Assembly: GCF_039544005.1 (NCBI RefSeq)
Contig: NZ_BAABKV010000001.1
Span: 2,046,001 to 2,110,000 of the forward strand
Direction: 5' to 3'
From: Kitasatospora paranensis
GTDB lineage: Bacteria; Actinomycetota; Actinomycetes; Streptomycetales; Streptomycetaceae
DNA: 64,000 nt
Position 1 is the stretch's first letter; each line of letters begins with the position of its first letter. The position numbers and the translations under genes were made by a program. Below are positions 46,539 through 55,439 of the stretch, in pieces. A model generated the notes under the pieces. It did not search any database and was not told where the DNA came from. It saw only the letters and a list, made by a program, of their open reading frames with translations.

Positions 46539-47941
46539 CGCGGCCACCGCCCGTCGCCCCGGTCGACGGGCAGCCGCCGACCGGTGCCGGCGAGCGCGGC
46601 GTCGGCCGCGGCGTGACCGCTGCGCACCGCGCTCTCCATGGTCGCGGGCCACCCGGTGGCCGTCCACGACCCTGCCAGCAGAAGGCCGGGCACGCCCGTC
46701 GGGGCCGCCGGCCGCAGCGCGGCCGTCCCCGGCGCCGGGTCGAACGTGGCCGTCCGCTCCCGGGTGACGAAGAAGTCCAGCACCCGCGCCTCGCGGGCCC
46801 CCGGAATCAGCCGTGCGAGCTCCGGCAGGTAGCGCTCGCGCAGCTCGGCGACCGGCAGGTCGATCTCCGCCTGCACGGCCGACTGGGAGAGCGCCAGGTA
46901 CTGGGCGCCGGGCACCGCCAGGCCCGAGTGCGGCGTCCGGTCGAACACCCACTGCACCGGGGAGTCCAGTGCGGCGAAGAACGGCTGCTTCAGCAGCGTG
47001 CGGTCGTAGACCACGTGCACGTTGAGGATCGGCGCGGTGCCGAGCTCCGCCAGGCGGTGCTCGCCGGGGATCGCGCCGGGCGGCAGCAGCGCGGCGGCGG
47101 CGTCCTGGGCGCCGGCGAGCACCACGGTGTCGGCGGTGAGCAGCTCGCCGCCCTCCAGCCGGACGGCGTGCCGCTCGGCGCTCTTCAGCTCGACGGCGCG
47201 GGTGCGCAGCCGGACCTGCACACCGGCGCGCTCCAGCTCGGCCAGGGCGGCGTCGTGGTGGATCGCGCCGAGCGGCACGTTCGCCATGCCGATGTCGGAG
47301 GCGCCCGGGTCGGAGAGCAGGCCGGTCTTGAAGACCATCGCGGCCAGCGCCAGCGAGGTCTGCTCGGCGGTCGCGTTCAGGGTGGCGACGCCGACCAGGT
47401 CCCACAGCGCGGCGACCGTCGCCGGCGTCTGGCCGTTGCGGCGCAGCCACTCGCCGAAGGACAGCTCGTCCAGCGCCGGGTCGGCCAGGTCGAGGGCCTT
47501 CAGGGCGAGCGCGGCGCGCACCACGCGCAGCCGGTCGGCCGGGCCCAGATGCGGGTACCCGGCGAGGCTGGCGGCCAGGTGCAGCGGGACGGGCAGCCCG
47601 GCCCGGCGCAGCCGGCCGAAGGTGCGCCGGCCGTCGGCGGTGACGCTCAGTACCGGCACGTCGAGCCGGGGCTGAAGATCAACCATCCGGCCCGCGCCCA
47701 GCCGGTCGATCAGACCGCGGTAGGCGGTGCAGCAGCGCAGGAAGACGTGCTGGCCGTTGTCGACCGTGAGGTCGCCGCGGCGGAAGGAGAAGGCCAGGCC
47801 GCCGAGGCGCGGCCGGGTCTCCAGCAGCGTCACCCGGTGGTCGGCCTCGGCCAGCCGCAGGGCGGCCGTGATGCCCGCCAGGCCGCCGCCGACGACCACG
47901 GCGGCAGGGCGCTCAGCCGGCGTCCGTGCCCCTGCCGTCAT
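46535..47941 (-). CDS. hpnE: Hydroxysqualene dehydroxylase
   Basis: 468 residues, FAD-dependent. The dinucleotide motif is VVVGGGLAGITAALRLAEADHRVTLLE, followed by RPRLGG. HpnE removes the hydroxyl from hydroxysqualene to give squalene, after HpnC and HpnD. Its end overlaps the prenyl synthase start by four bases. The ATG giving MTAGARTP is preferred; a GTG nine bases earlier is possible. It is separated from hpnD by about 100 bases, the widest gap inside the squalene block. Confidence 0.9.
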   Translation of the reverse strand: MTAGARTPAERPAAVVVGGGLAGITAALRLAEADHRVTLLETRPRLGGLAFSFRRGDLTVDNGQHVFLRCCTAYRGLIDRLGAGRMVDLQPRLDVPVLSVTADGRRTFGRLRRAGLPVPLHLAASLAGYPHLGPADRLRVVRAALALKALDLADPALDELSFGEWLRRNGQTPATVAALWDLVGVATLNATAEQTSLALAAMVFKTGLLSDPGASDIGMANVPLGAIHHDAALAELERAGVQVRLRTRAVELKSAERHAVRLEGGELLTADTVVLAGAQDAAAALLPPGAIPGEHRLAELGTAPILNVHVVYDRTLLKQPFFAALDSPVQWVFDRTPHSGLAVPGAQYLALSQSAVQAEIDLPVAELRERYLPELARLIPGAREARVLDFFVTRERTATFDPAPGTAALRPAAPTGVPGLLLAGSWTATGWPATMESAVRSGHAAADAALAGTGRRLPVDRGDGRWPR

Positions 47942-48044
47942 GCTCCGCACCCCCTGCCGGTCTCCGGTCGTTCGTTCTCCGACAACACCATGGCACTCGC
48001 CTGTGATTCCCTGTTGACACAGCGTGACATAACTGGCGAAAGAA
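47942..48044. promoter_or_regulatory. AT-richer gap between hpnD and hpnE
   Basis: The stretch 48005-48050 is unusually AT-rich for this DNA. GTTGACACAGCGTGACATAAC is an imperfect inverted repeat. TTGACA is a perfect -35 on the plus strand but no matching -10 is found. It may hold an internal promoter or operator for hpnE onward. Evidence is weak. Confidence 0.35.
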
Positions 48045-48947
48045 TCAAGAACGCCCTCCGGCGAGCCCGGACAGCGCCACGTAGGCCTTCTCCCAACCCG
48101 GCAGCGAGACGCGCCCGCGCAGCACCGACTGCGGCTCCGCGGCGATCCGGCCGAGCAGCCGGTGGTAGATGCCGGCCATCGCCGCGGTGCAGGCCCGGCT
48201 GCGGCGGTCCAGCATCGGGAGCAGCCGCAGGCCCTCCTCGAACGCGGCCTGGGCCCGCTGCGCCTCGAAGGCGACCAGCCCGGCGAAGTCCGCTCCGGCG
48301 GCCGGCGTCGCGGCGCCGAAGCCCTCCTCGCAGCCGAACCGGACGAGGTCCTCGGTGGGCAGGTAGGTGCGGCCGTTGGCGGCGTCCTCGCGCAGGTCGC
48401 GGAGGATGTTGGTGAGCTGCAGGGCGAGGCCGAGGGTGTCGGCGTACTGGGCGCCGAGCTCGGGGTCGTCGCAGCCGTACACGCCCAGCGAGAGCCGGCC
48501 GATCGAGCCGGCGACGCAGCGGCAGTAGACCTTGAGCTCGTCGAACGTCCGGTACTCCACGCCCTTGAGGTCCATCTCGACGCCGTCGATCAGCTCGTCG
48601 AAGCCGCCGATCGGGATCGGGAAGCGCCGGGCCGCGTCGGCCAGGGCGACCTTGATCGGGTCGGTGTCGTCCTCGCCGACCGATCCCGTCCGGACCTCGT
48701 CCAACAGGGCGCGGGTGCGGCCGAGCTGCTCGGCCTTGCGCTCGGGGGACAGCTCGCCGTCGCCGATGTCGTCCACCCTGCGCGCCAGTGCGTAGAGGGC
48801 GGACATGGCCAGCCGCTTGGGCTCCGGGAGCAGCCGGATGCCGTAGCTGAAGTTGCGGGCCTGGAGGCCGGTCACGGCCTCGCAGTACCGGTAGGCCGCC
48901 ATGACCGGCGCCGACGCCAGTGGTGATGCCGCCACGCGGGCGCTCAC
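48045..48947 (-). CDS. hpnD: Presqualene diphosphate synthase
   Basis: 300 residues of the squalene/phytoene synthase fold. First Asp motif VDDIGDGE, second LRDLREDAANGRTYLP, plus YCRCVAGSIGRLSLGVYG. HpnD condenses two farnesyl diphosphates to presqualene diphosphate. The GTG start overlaps the hpnC stop (GTGA), so translation is coupled. Confidence 0.92.
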   Translation of the reverse strand: MSARVAASPLASAPVMAAYRYCEAVTGLQARNFSYGIRLLPEPKRLAMSALYALARRVDDIGDGELSPERKAEQLGRTRALLDEVRTGSVGEDDTDPIKVALADAARRFPIPIGGFDELIDGVEMDLKGVEYRTFDELKVYCRCVAGSIGRLSLGVYGCDDPELGAQYADTLGLALQLTNILRDLREDAANGRTYLPTEDLVRFGCEEGFGAATPAAGADFAGLVAFEAQRAQAAFEEGLRLLPMLDRRSRACTAAMAGIYHRLLGRIAAEPQSVLRGRVSLPGWEKAYVALSGLAGGRS

Positions 48948-49936
48948 CTTCCCTTCGCGAAGAGTGCCGCCGCCCGCAGTGCGAGGCGGCGCTTGTCCGG
49001 CTTCGCCTGCTGCGCCAGCACGTCGTACCCGGCGGCCTCGACGGCCGACAGGGCCGCGTACCCGCCTGCGGTGAAGCCCGCGAGCAGCAGCCGTAGCCTT
49101 CCGTGAACCGTACCCACCAGCGGCGCGCCGCGGTCCAGCAGGGTCCGGGCCCGGTCGGCCTCGTGAGCGATCAGTTCACGCACCGCCGGCGAGGCGGTGG
49201 GCGCGGCCAGGTCGGCCTCGGTCACGCCGAAGCGCGCGAGGTCCTCGGCGGGCAGGTAGATCCGGCCGCGTCCGAGGTCCTCGGCGACGTCCTGGAGGTG
49301 TTCGACGATCTGCAGTCCGGTGCAGATCGCGTCGGAGAGGGCGATCCGCTCGGGGGTGGCGACGCCGGCCAGGGCCAGCACCAGGCGGCCGACCGGGTCG
49401 GCGGAGAGCGTGCAGTAGCCGACCAGGTCGTCGTGGGTGGCGTACCGCGCGACGGTCTGGTCGACCCGGTTGGCCTCGATCAGCCGGCGGAAGGGCTCGG
49501 GGGTGACCGGCTGCCGCTGCACCAGGGGGACGAGGGCGCGTATCAGCGGGTGCCGGGGCTCTTCGGCGCCGCCGTCGAGGGCGCGTTCGAAAGCGCGGTC
49601 GAGGTCGCGCTCCAGGGCGTCCAGCAGGGCCAGCCGGAAGGGCGTCGGGTCGGGGTCGGCGGCGGTGGCCGGGTCGGCGCCGAGCAGGGCGGCGACGCGC
49701 TCCGGCTCGGCCAGGTCGCCGTCGCCCGCGTCGTCCACCAGCCGGGCGAAGCCGTACACCGCCATCAGGTCGGTGCGCCAGGCGGCGGGCAGGAAGGCCG
49801 GTGCGACCGGGAAGTTCTCGAGGTCGGCCTTGTCCAGGGTGGTGCCGTCCGTCTGGGTGTCGTCCACCAGGTCGCCGTTCACCCGAATGCCGTCTGTCCT
49901 ATTGTCTGATTTGGCCGAAGCCGCCACTGCCGTCAC
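48944..49936 (-). CDS. hpnC: Hydroxysqualene synthase
   Basis: 330 residues of the same fold as HpnD. First Asp motif VDDAGDGD, second LQDVAEDLGRGRIYLP. A 40-residue acidic leader precedes the fold. HpnC turns presqualene diphosphate into hydroxysqualene. It heads the squalene block hpnC-hpnD-hpnE. The 141 bases upstream, before the TagH-like gene, show no convincing promoter, so the hopanoid genes may be read through from the transporter genes. Confidence 0.92.
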   Translation of the reverse strand: MTAVAASAKSDNRTDGIRVNGDLVDDTQTDGTTLDKADLENFPVAPAFLPAAWRTDLMAVYGFARLVDDAGDGDLAEPERVAALLGADPATAADPDPTPFRLALLDALERDLDRAFERALDGGAEEPRHPLIRALVPLVQRQPVTPEPFRRLIEANRVDQTVARYATHDDLVGYCTLSADPVGRLVLALAGVATPERIALSDAICTGLQIVEHLQDVAEDLGRGRIYLPAEDLARFGVTEADLAAPTASPAVRELIAHEADRARTLLDRGAPLVGTVHGRLRLLLAGFTAGGYAALSAVEAAGYDVLAQQAKPDKRRLALRAAALFAKGR

Positions 49937-50077
49937 TCCCCCGTTCTACACCGGCGCCGCCGCCGCGTCCGCCTCGGACACGCCTCCCGCACCCGGTCAG
50001 GGCATCCCCGGACCGCCGCACGGCACAGGGCCGGCGCCCGGGCTGACCCCGGACACCGGCCCCGTCACGGGCTGCGA

Positions 50078-50902
50078 TCAGCCCTGGTTGTGCTTCTCGT
50101 ACGCGCGGACGACCTCGTCGGTGTGCCCGTCCATGATGAGCTCACCCTTCTCGATCCAGATCGTGCGCTCACAGGTGTCGCGGATCGCGTTGTTGTTGTG
50201 GCTGACCAGGAAGACCGTGCCGGCCTCCTTGCGCAGCTCGCGGATCCGGGCCTCGGAGCGGCGCTGGAAGCGCTGGTCACCGGTGGCCAGCGCCTCGTCG
50301 ATCAGCAGCACGTCGTGCGTCTTCGCCGCGGCGATGGAGAACCGCAGACGGGCCGCCATGCCGGAGGAGTACGTGCGCATCGGCAGCGAGATGAAGTCGC
50401 CCTTCTCGTTGATGCCCGAGAAGTCGACGATGTCCTGGTAGCGCGCCTTCACCTCGGCGGGGGACATGCCCATCGCCAGGCAGCCGAGCACGACGTTGCG
50501 CTCGCCGGTGAGGTCGTTCATCAGCGCCGCGTTGACGCCCAGCAGCGAGGGCTGGCCGTTCGTGTAGATGCCGCCGCGCTCGGTCGGCAGCAGGCCCGCG
50601 ATCGCCGCCAGCATGGTCGACTTGCCCGAGCCGTTGGAGCCGATCAGGCCGACCGCCTCGCCCTTGTAGGCGGTGAAGCTGATGCCGCGGACGGCGTGCA
50701 CCTCGCGGATGGCCGGCGACTTCCGGCGGGAGACGATCCGGCTGAGCGCCGACGTCGCGCTGCCCTTGCCGGCACCGGCACCGTGCACCTTGTAGACGAT
50801 GTGCACGTCGTCGGCGACCACGGTGGGCACACGGGTGTCGCTGGTCGCTTGGCCCATGACGGCGTCGGCTCCTCGAACGGGGGTGGAAATGGTGTCAGCC
50901 AC
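50078..50902 (-). CDS. Polysaccharide/teichoic-acid type ABC exporter, ATPase
   Basis: 274 residues of the TagH/Wzt class. Walker A GSNGSGKST, signature TYSSGMAARLRFSIA (the SSGM form typical of polymer exporters), Walker B LLIDEALATGD, switch His in LVSHNNNAI. It has no C-terminal polymer-binding domain, so the cargo is not recognised through a Wzt-type tail. It starts eight bases inside the end of the permease gene. Its cargo is probably made by the adjacent glycosyltransferase and phosphotransferase genes. Confidence 0.9.
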   Translation of the reverse strand: MADTISTPVRGADAVMGQATSDTRVPTVVADDVHIVYKVHGAGAGKGSATSALSRIVSRRKSPAIREVHAVRGISFTAYKGEAVGLIGSNGSGKSTMLAAIAGLLPTERGGIYTNGQPSLLGVNAALMNDLTGERNVVLGCLAMGMSPAEVKARYQDIVDFSGINEKGDFISLPMRTYSSGMAARLRFSIAAAKTHDVLLIDEALATGDQRFQRRSEARIRELRKEAGTVFLVSHNNNAIRDTCERTIWIEKGELIMDGHTDEVVRAYEKHNQG

Positions 50903-51836
50903 GGCCGTACTCCTCCTCGGCGCGCCAGAAGAACACGAAACCGACCACGAAGGCGCCGACCGCCCAGGCGAGGGCGATCGCCCAGACGTGGTTCGGCAGC
51001 GTCAGGTGGCGGTGCGGGTAGTAGTGCTTGCTGAAGGTCGTCGGCATGAACGCGAACCGCATCAGGTCCATGTAGATCGAGGCCGGATTCCACGACAGCA
51101 GGGTCTTGGCCAGCGGCGGCCAGTTCGCGATGGCGCCCTGGATGCTGTACATGACGCCGGAGATGTACATCCAGGTACGCAGCAGGAACGGCATCAGCTG
51201 CGAGATGTCCGAGGTCTTGGAGCCGATCCGGGCCATGATCAGCGCCAGGCCGGTGTTGAACAGGCACTGCAGGATCAGCGTCGGGATGATCAGCAGCCAG
51301 GACATGCTCGGCATCTGGCCGCTCGCCGTCACGATGCCCACCAGCACGACCATCGAGATCAGCAGCTGCTGGAGCTGGATGACGGTGAACGCGACCGGGA
51401 GGCAGGCGCGCGGGAAGTGCAGCGCGCGGATCAGGCCCAGGCTGTCGGAGATCGACCGGGTGCCCGACTGGATGGCGCTCTGCGAGAACTGGAAGACGAA
51501 GACGCCGATGCACAGCCACGGCAGGTACTCGGGGATGCCGCCGCGGGTCTTCATCATGACGCCGAAGACCAGGAAGTAGACCGCGCAGTTCAGCAGCGGG
51601 GTCATCACCTGCCACAGCTGACCGAGCTTGGCGGTCGTGTACTGCGCCACCAGGCGGGCGGTGGCGAACGCCACGATGAAGTGCCGCCTGGCCCACAGCT
51701 GCCGGATGTACGCGGGCAGGGTGGGACGGGCACCGCTGACCGTCAGGCCGTACTTGACGGCCAGCTCCTTGGGGGTCAGACCCGCGTCAGCCCCCAACGG
51801 AGTGGAGAGGTTGACCTGGTCACTCACTGTCGACAC
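50895..51836 (-). CDS. Polysaccharide/teichoic-acid type ABC exporter, permease
   Basis: 313 residues, TagG/Wzm class, six predicted helices with ARLVAQYTTAKLGQLWQVMTPLLNC near the first and FMPTTFSKHY before the last. AAGGA precedes the GTG by six bases. Pairs with the downstream ATPase. Such transporters move lipid-linked polymers or glycolipids across the membrane. Confidence 0.9.
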   Translation of the reverse strand: MSTVSDQVNLSTPLGADAGLTPKELAVKYGLTVSGARPTLPAYIRQLWARRHFIVAFATARLVAQYTTAKLGQLWQVMTPLLNCAVYFLVFGVMMKTRGGIPEYLPWLCIGVFVFQFSQSAIQSGTRSISDSLGLIRALHFPRACLPVAFTVIQLQQLLISMVVLVGIVTASGQMPSMSWLLIIPTLILQCLFNTGLALIMARIGSKTSDISQLMPFLLRTWMYISGVMYSIQGAIANWPPLAKTLLSWNPASIYMDLMRFAFMPTTFSKHYYPHRHLTLPNHVWAIALAWAVGAFVVGFVFFWRAEEEYGRG

Positions 51837-51945
51837 ATTCGTCCTTCACGGGATCGGAAGTCCGTTCCGCAGGGCGGTCCGGGGGTTGATCCACAGGGAT
51901 CACGGTGAATATTCCGACCGGCAGTGGGGCTGCCGGCTCCTGCCA

Positions 51946-52830
51946 TCAGATAACGGGCGGCCGACCCAACCTGGTCAATCGCCATACAGTACGCCATCGC
52001 ATCGGCCGCCGCGGACCGCAGGGTTCGCGCCAGCCGGCCTTGAAACCGCCCACCCAGGCCTTGAACGCGTCGCCGGAGGGACGGCGCGCCAGGGTGAGCA
52101 GGAACCACGTCCCCAGATAGAGAGGCACCAGCGGGGCCGGAAGGTTCCGCCGGGCCAGCCACACCCGGTTGCGGGCCACGTTGTGGAAGTAGGTGGCGTG
52201 CCGGGCCGGGGAGGTCGTGGGGTGGTGCAGCACCACGTCGGCCCGGTAGTCGATCGACCAGCCGGCGTCCAGGGCGCGCCAGGCGAGGTCGGTCTCCTCG
52301 TGCGCGTAGAAGAACTCCGCGGGCAGCTGCCCGGCCTTCGGGAACACCGCCGTGCGCACCGCGCAGGCGCCGCCCAGGAAGGTCGTCACCCGGGAGGAGC
52401 GCAGCGGGTCGCTGGCGCGCAGCCGGGGGACGTGCCGGCGGGCGGTGACACCGGTCTCCGGGTCCGCGATGCGGAAGGAGACGATGCCGAGCCCCGGGTC
52501 GGCCGCGAACGCCTCGCGCAGCAGCCGGGCGGAGTCCTTGCCGGGCAGCAGGCCGTCGTCGTCCAGGAACAGCACCACGTCGACGTCCCGGCCGTCCGGG
52601 CCGAACAGCTCGATGCCGACGTTGCGGCCGCCCGGGATGCCGAGGTTCTCCGGCAGCTCCACCGTGCGCACCCCGGCGGGCAGCGGCGGCAGCGGGGCGC
52701 CGTTGCCGACCACCGCGAGCTCGACCGCCGGGCCCTCCTGGCCCAGCACCGAGTCGATCAGCGCGTTCAGCTCGGCCGGCCGGTTGCCCATGGTGATGAC
52801 GACCGCGCCCAGCCGCAGGTCGCCGCTCAT
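51946..52830 (-). CDS. Family 2 glycosyltransferase
   Basis: 294 residues, GT-A fold. The metal motif is FLDDDG, with ENLGIPGGRNVGIE (a rhamnosyl-transferase-like block) and HEETDLAWRALDAGW near the base region. A hydrophobic or amphipathic C-terminal segment (LVPLYLGTWFLLTLARR) suggests membrane contact. Its ATG overlaps the stop of the CDP-alcohol phosphotransferase (ATGA). Likely adds sugars to the product of the neighbouring genes before export. Confidence 0.88.
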   Translation of the reverse strand: MSGDLRLGAVVITMGNRPAELNALIDSVLGQEGPAVELAVVGNGAPLPPLPAGVRTVELPENLGIPGGRNVGIELFGPDGRDVDVVLFLDDDGLLPGKDSARLLREAFAADPGLGIVSFRIADPETGVTARRHVPRLRASDPLRSSRVTTFLGGACAVRTAVFPKAGQLPAEFFYAHEETDLAWRALDAGWSIDYRADVVLHHPTTSPARHATYFHNVARNRVWLARRNLPAPLVPLYLGTWFLLTLARRPSGDAFKAWVGGFKAGWREPCGPRRPMRWRTVWRLTRLGRPPVI

Positions 52831-53657
52831 CGCAGCCTGCTGGAGAGCACGATGCTGAGCAGGTGCAGGACGGTCTGCGGCACGGCGATCGCGGCGAGCA
52901 CCACCACCGCGAGGCGGGTGAACCACAGGCCGCCGTGGACGGCGTCCGCGATGCCCGCGGCGAGGATGAACAGCGAGGCCTCGACGGCGCCCACCAGCCG
53001 GTGGAACTTCAGCAGCGAGGCGGCCTTGCGGGCCTTGGCGACACCGGCCGAGCGCGGCACCGAGGCGCTGTCCTCGACGGCGGTCATCCCGCTCCGGGCC
53101 CGGGCGACGTCGACCAGGTCGGTCTCCGACTTGATCAGGATCGCGCCCAGCGCGGCCAGCGTGCCCAGGAACGCCCACTGCCAGGCGGACGAGGCGCCCT
53201 CCTGGTGGAACAGGTCGGTGGCGCGCAGGCCGAGACCGGTGAGCAGCGCCGCCTCGGACATGTAGTGGCCGACCCGGTCGAGGTAGACGCCGGTGAGCGA
53301 GGTCTGCCGGCGCCAGCGGGCGACCTCCCCGTCGACGCAGTCGAGCAGCAGGTAGACCTGGATCAGCAGCGCGCCGAGCACGGCGCCGGCCAGGCCCGGG
53401 ATCACCAGCGCGGCACCGGCCAGGATGCCGGTGAACATCATCAGGTAGGTCAGCCCGTTGGGCGTGATCCAGGTGGCGGTGCTCAGCACACGGGTGATCC
53501 GCAGCGAGATCTTCCGCATGTACAGGCGGCCGGCCCAGTGCTCCGCGCTGCGGCGCTGGAGCATGCCCTCCGGGTGGATGACGGCGCGCAGCTCCTCGAT
53601 CGAGGGCCGGCGGGTCAGGTCGACCGGGGGGCGGTCAGCGGTGGACTGATTGGACAT
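52827..53657 (-). CDS. CDP-alcohol phosphotransferase with D-to-H change
   Basis: 276-residue membrane enzyme that moves a phospho-alcohol from a CDP-alcohol to an acceptor. The signature DxxDGxxARx8GxxxDxxxD appears as DCVDGEVARWRRQTSLTGVYLDRVGH, but the last Asp, usually the catalytic base, is His. A His could act as base, so activity is likely though altered. It overlaps the upstream dehydrogenase gene by 23 bases and the downstream GT2 by four. Substrates unknown; CDP-glycerol-like or CDP-inositol-like donors are the best guesses from context. Confidence 0.87.
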   Translation of the reverse strand: MSNQSTADRPPVDLTRRPSIEELRAVIHPEGMLQRRSAEHWAGRLYMRKISLRITRVLSTATWITPNGLTYLMMFTGILAGAALVIPGLAGAVLGALLIQVYLLLDCVDGEVARWRRQTSLTGVYLDRVGHYMSEAALLTGLGLRATDLFHQEGASSAWQWAFLGTLAALGAILIKSETDLVDVARARSGMTAVEDSASVPRSAGVAKARKAASLLKFHRLVGAVEASLFILAAGIADAVHGGLWFTRLAVVVLAAIAVPQTVLHLLSIVLSSRLR

Positions 53658-54696
53658 AGTCGGCGTACGCGTCCCTGATGTCGGATGGGGAGAGGTCGAG
53701 GTGTTCCAGGATCGTGAAGCGACCCGGGCGGGTGTTCGGGGCGTAGTGCACCGCCTCGGTGAACTCCGCCTCGGTGAAGCCGATCTGGTCTGCGGTCACC
53801 GGCAGGCCGTGGGACGCCAGGCGTTCCACGATCAGGCCGGACAGCTCGCGCTCGCCCCGCAGGAAGCTGGCGAACGCTGCGCCGAGGCCGCACTGTTCGC
53901 CGTGCTGGGCGGACCGCTTGGGGTACAGCACGTCCAGGGCGTGCGAGATCTCGTGGCAGGCACCCGACGAGGGCCGGGTGCTGCCAGCGATGTTCATCGC
54001 GATGCCGGACAGTACCAGGGCCTCCGCGAGGGCCAGCAGGAGGTCCTCGTCCTCCAGCGACCCGGGGTGGCGCAGCAGGTTCTCGCCGGCCGAGCGGGCC
54101 ATCGCGACGGCCAGGCCGTCGACCGGTTCGCCGGTGATCCGGTGCGAGAGCTCCCAGTCGGCGCAGGCCGAGATGTTGGAGACGACGTCGCCGATGCCGG
54201 CCGCGACGAAGCGCTGCGGCGCCTTGCGGATGACGTCCAGGTCGACCACGATCCCGATCGGGCTGGGCACCCCGTACGAGCCGCGGCCGGCGTCGTTGTC
54301 GAGCGTGGAGACCGGCGAGCAGATGCCGTCGTGGGCCAGGTTGGTGGCGACCGCGACCAGCGGCAGGCCGACCCGGGCGGCGGCGTACTTCGCCACGTCG
54401 ATGATCTTGCCGCCGCCGAGCCCGACGATCGCGTCGTAGTGGCCGCCGCGCATCTGGTCGGTGAGGCGCACCGCGCTGTCCAGGGTGCCGTCCGCGACCT
54501 CGTACCAGGCGGCGCCCGGGAGCAGCGGTTCGAGCCGCTCCCGGAGCACCGCGCCGGAGCCGCCGCTGATCGCCACCGCTATCCGCCCGGAGGCGGACAG
54601 CCGCTGGTCGGCGAGGATCCCGCCGAGCGCGTCGAGCGCGCCCGGACGGATCTCGACGAACACCGGCGAGGGCAGCAGACGGGTCAGTACTGGCAC
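53635..54696 (-). CDS. Glycerol-1-phosphate dehydrogenase-like (iron-containing ADH fold)
   Basis: 353 residues. The NAD site is VGLGGGKIIDVAKYAAAR. NLAHDGICSPVST and SGACHEISHALDVLYPKRSAQHGEQCG carry the metal-binding His residues; they match the AraM/EgsA branch, which reduces dihydroxyacetone phosphate to sn-glycerol 1-phosphate. That would supply a glycerol phosphate of archaeal handedness to the adjacent cytidylyltransferase-like and phosphotransferase enzymes. Assignment is by motif resemblance, and other polyol phosphates are possible. Confidence 0.8.
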   Translation of the reverse strand: MPVLTRLLPSPVFVEIRPGALDALGGILADQRLSASGRIAVAISGGSGAVLRERLEPLLPGAAWYEVADGTLDSAVRLTDQMRGGHYDAIVGLGGGKIIDVAKYAAARVGLPLVAVATNLAHDGICSPVSTLDNDAGRGSYGVPSPIGIVVDLDVIRKAPQRFVAAGIGDVVSNISACADWELSHRITGEPVDGLAVAMARSAGENLLRHPGSLEDEDLLLALAEALVLSGIAMNIAGSTRPSSGACHEISHALDVLYPKRSAQHGEQCGLGAAFASFLRGERELSGLIVERLASHGLPVTADQIGFTEAEFTEAVHYAPNTRPGRFTILEHLDLSPSDIRDAYADYVQSVHR

Positions 54697-55439
54697 GCGA
54701 TCTCCCGGGCGCGGGCGAGGTCGTCGTGGTTGTCGACCTCGACCCAGGAGACCTCGCCGATCGGCTGCACGTCGATCCGCAGGCCGCGGTCGACCATCTC
54801 CTGGTAGCCGTCCTCGTAGTACAGCTGCGGGTCGCGCTCGAAGGTGGCCCGCAGGGCGTCGGCGAGGGCGTCCTTGGCGGACGGGTTGATGATCGTGACG
54901 CCGATGTACTCGCCGGTGGCCTCGGACGGGTCCATCAGCTTGGTGATCCGGCGCATGCCGAGGGCGGGGTCGACGACGACCTTCATCTCCTCGTCGGCGA
55001 GCTTCTTGACGGTGTCCAGGGCGAGCAGGATGCCGGGGGCGGCGCCCTCCTTGGTCAGCCGGTCGTTGCCGTCCAGCATGGTGCGCTGCACGGAGGACGG
55101 GTGCACGGTGTCGCCGTTGGCGAGCAGCAGGCCCTCGCCGAACAGCTCACGGGCGCACCACAGGGAGTAGGCGTTGTTCCACTCCTCGGCCTTGTCGTTC
55201 TCGACCAGGGTGAGCTTGACGCCGTACTTCTGCTCCAGCGCGTCCTTGCGGTCGTACACGGCCTCCTTGCGGTAGCCGACCACGATCGCGGCCTCGCGCA
55301 GGCCCACCTCGGCGAAGTTGCCGAGGGTGAGGTCGAGGACGGTCCGGTCCCCGTCGACCGGCACCAGCGCCTTGGGCAGGGTGTCGGTGTAGGGGCGGAG
55401 CCGGCGGCCGGCACCGGCAGCCAGGACGAGGCCGATCAT
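54684..55439 (-). CDS. Sugar/alcohol-phosphate nucleotidyltransferase (cytidylyltransferase-like)
   Basis: 251 residues. The NTP site is LAAGAGRRLRPYTDTLPKALVPV, and EEWNNAYSLWCARELFGEGLLLANGDTV places the metal Asp. The WNNxYSL block is shared with LicC-type phosphocholine and inositol-phosphate cytidylyltransferases. It would make the CDP-alcohol used by one or both adjacent phosphotransferases. It overlaps the DUF5941 gene by four bases and the dehydrogenase by 13. Confidence 0.82.
   Translation of the reverse strand: MIGLVLAAGAGRRLRPYTDTLPKALVPVDGDRTVLDLTLGNFAEVGLREAAIVVGYRKEAVYDRKDALEQKYGVKLTLVENDKAEEWNNAYSLWCARELFGEGLLLANGDTVHPSSVQRTMLDGNDRLTKEGAAPGILLALDTVKKLADEEMKVVVDPALGMRRITKLMDPSEATGEYIGVTIINPSAKDALADALRATFERDPQLYYEDGYQEMVDRGLRIDVQPIGEVSWVEVDNHDDLARAREIACQY

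Noticed and set aside
45528..47450. Possible fusion of HpnE and the prenyl synthase in one open frame
   Set aside because: The first part is out-of-frame hpnE. The prenyl synthase has its own ATG overlapping the hpnE stop.
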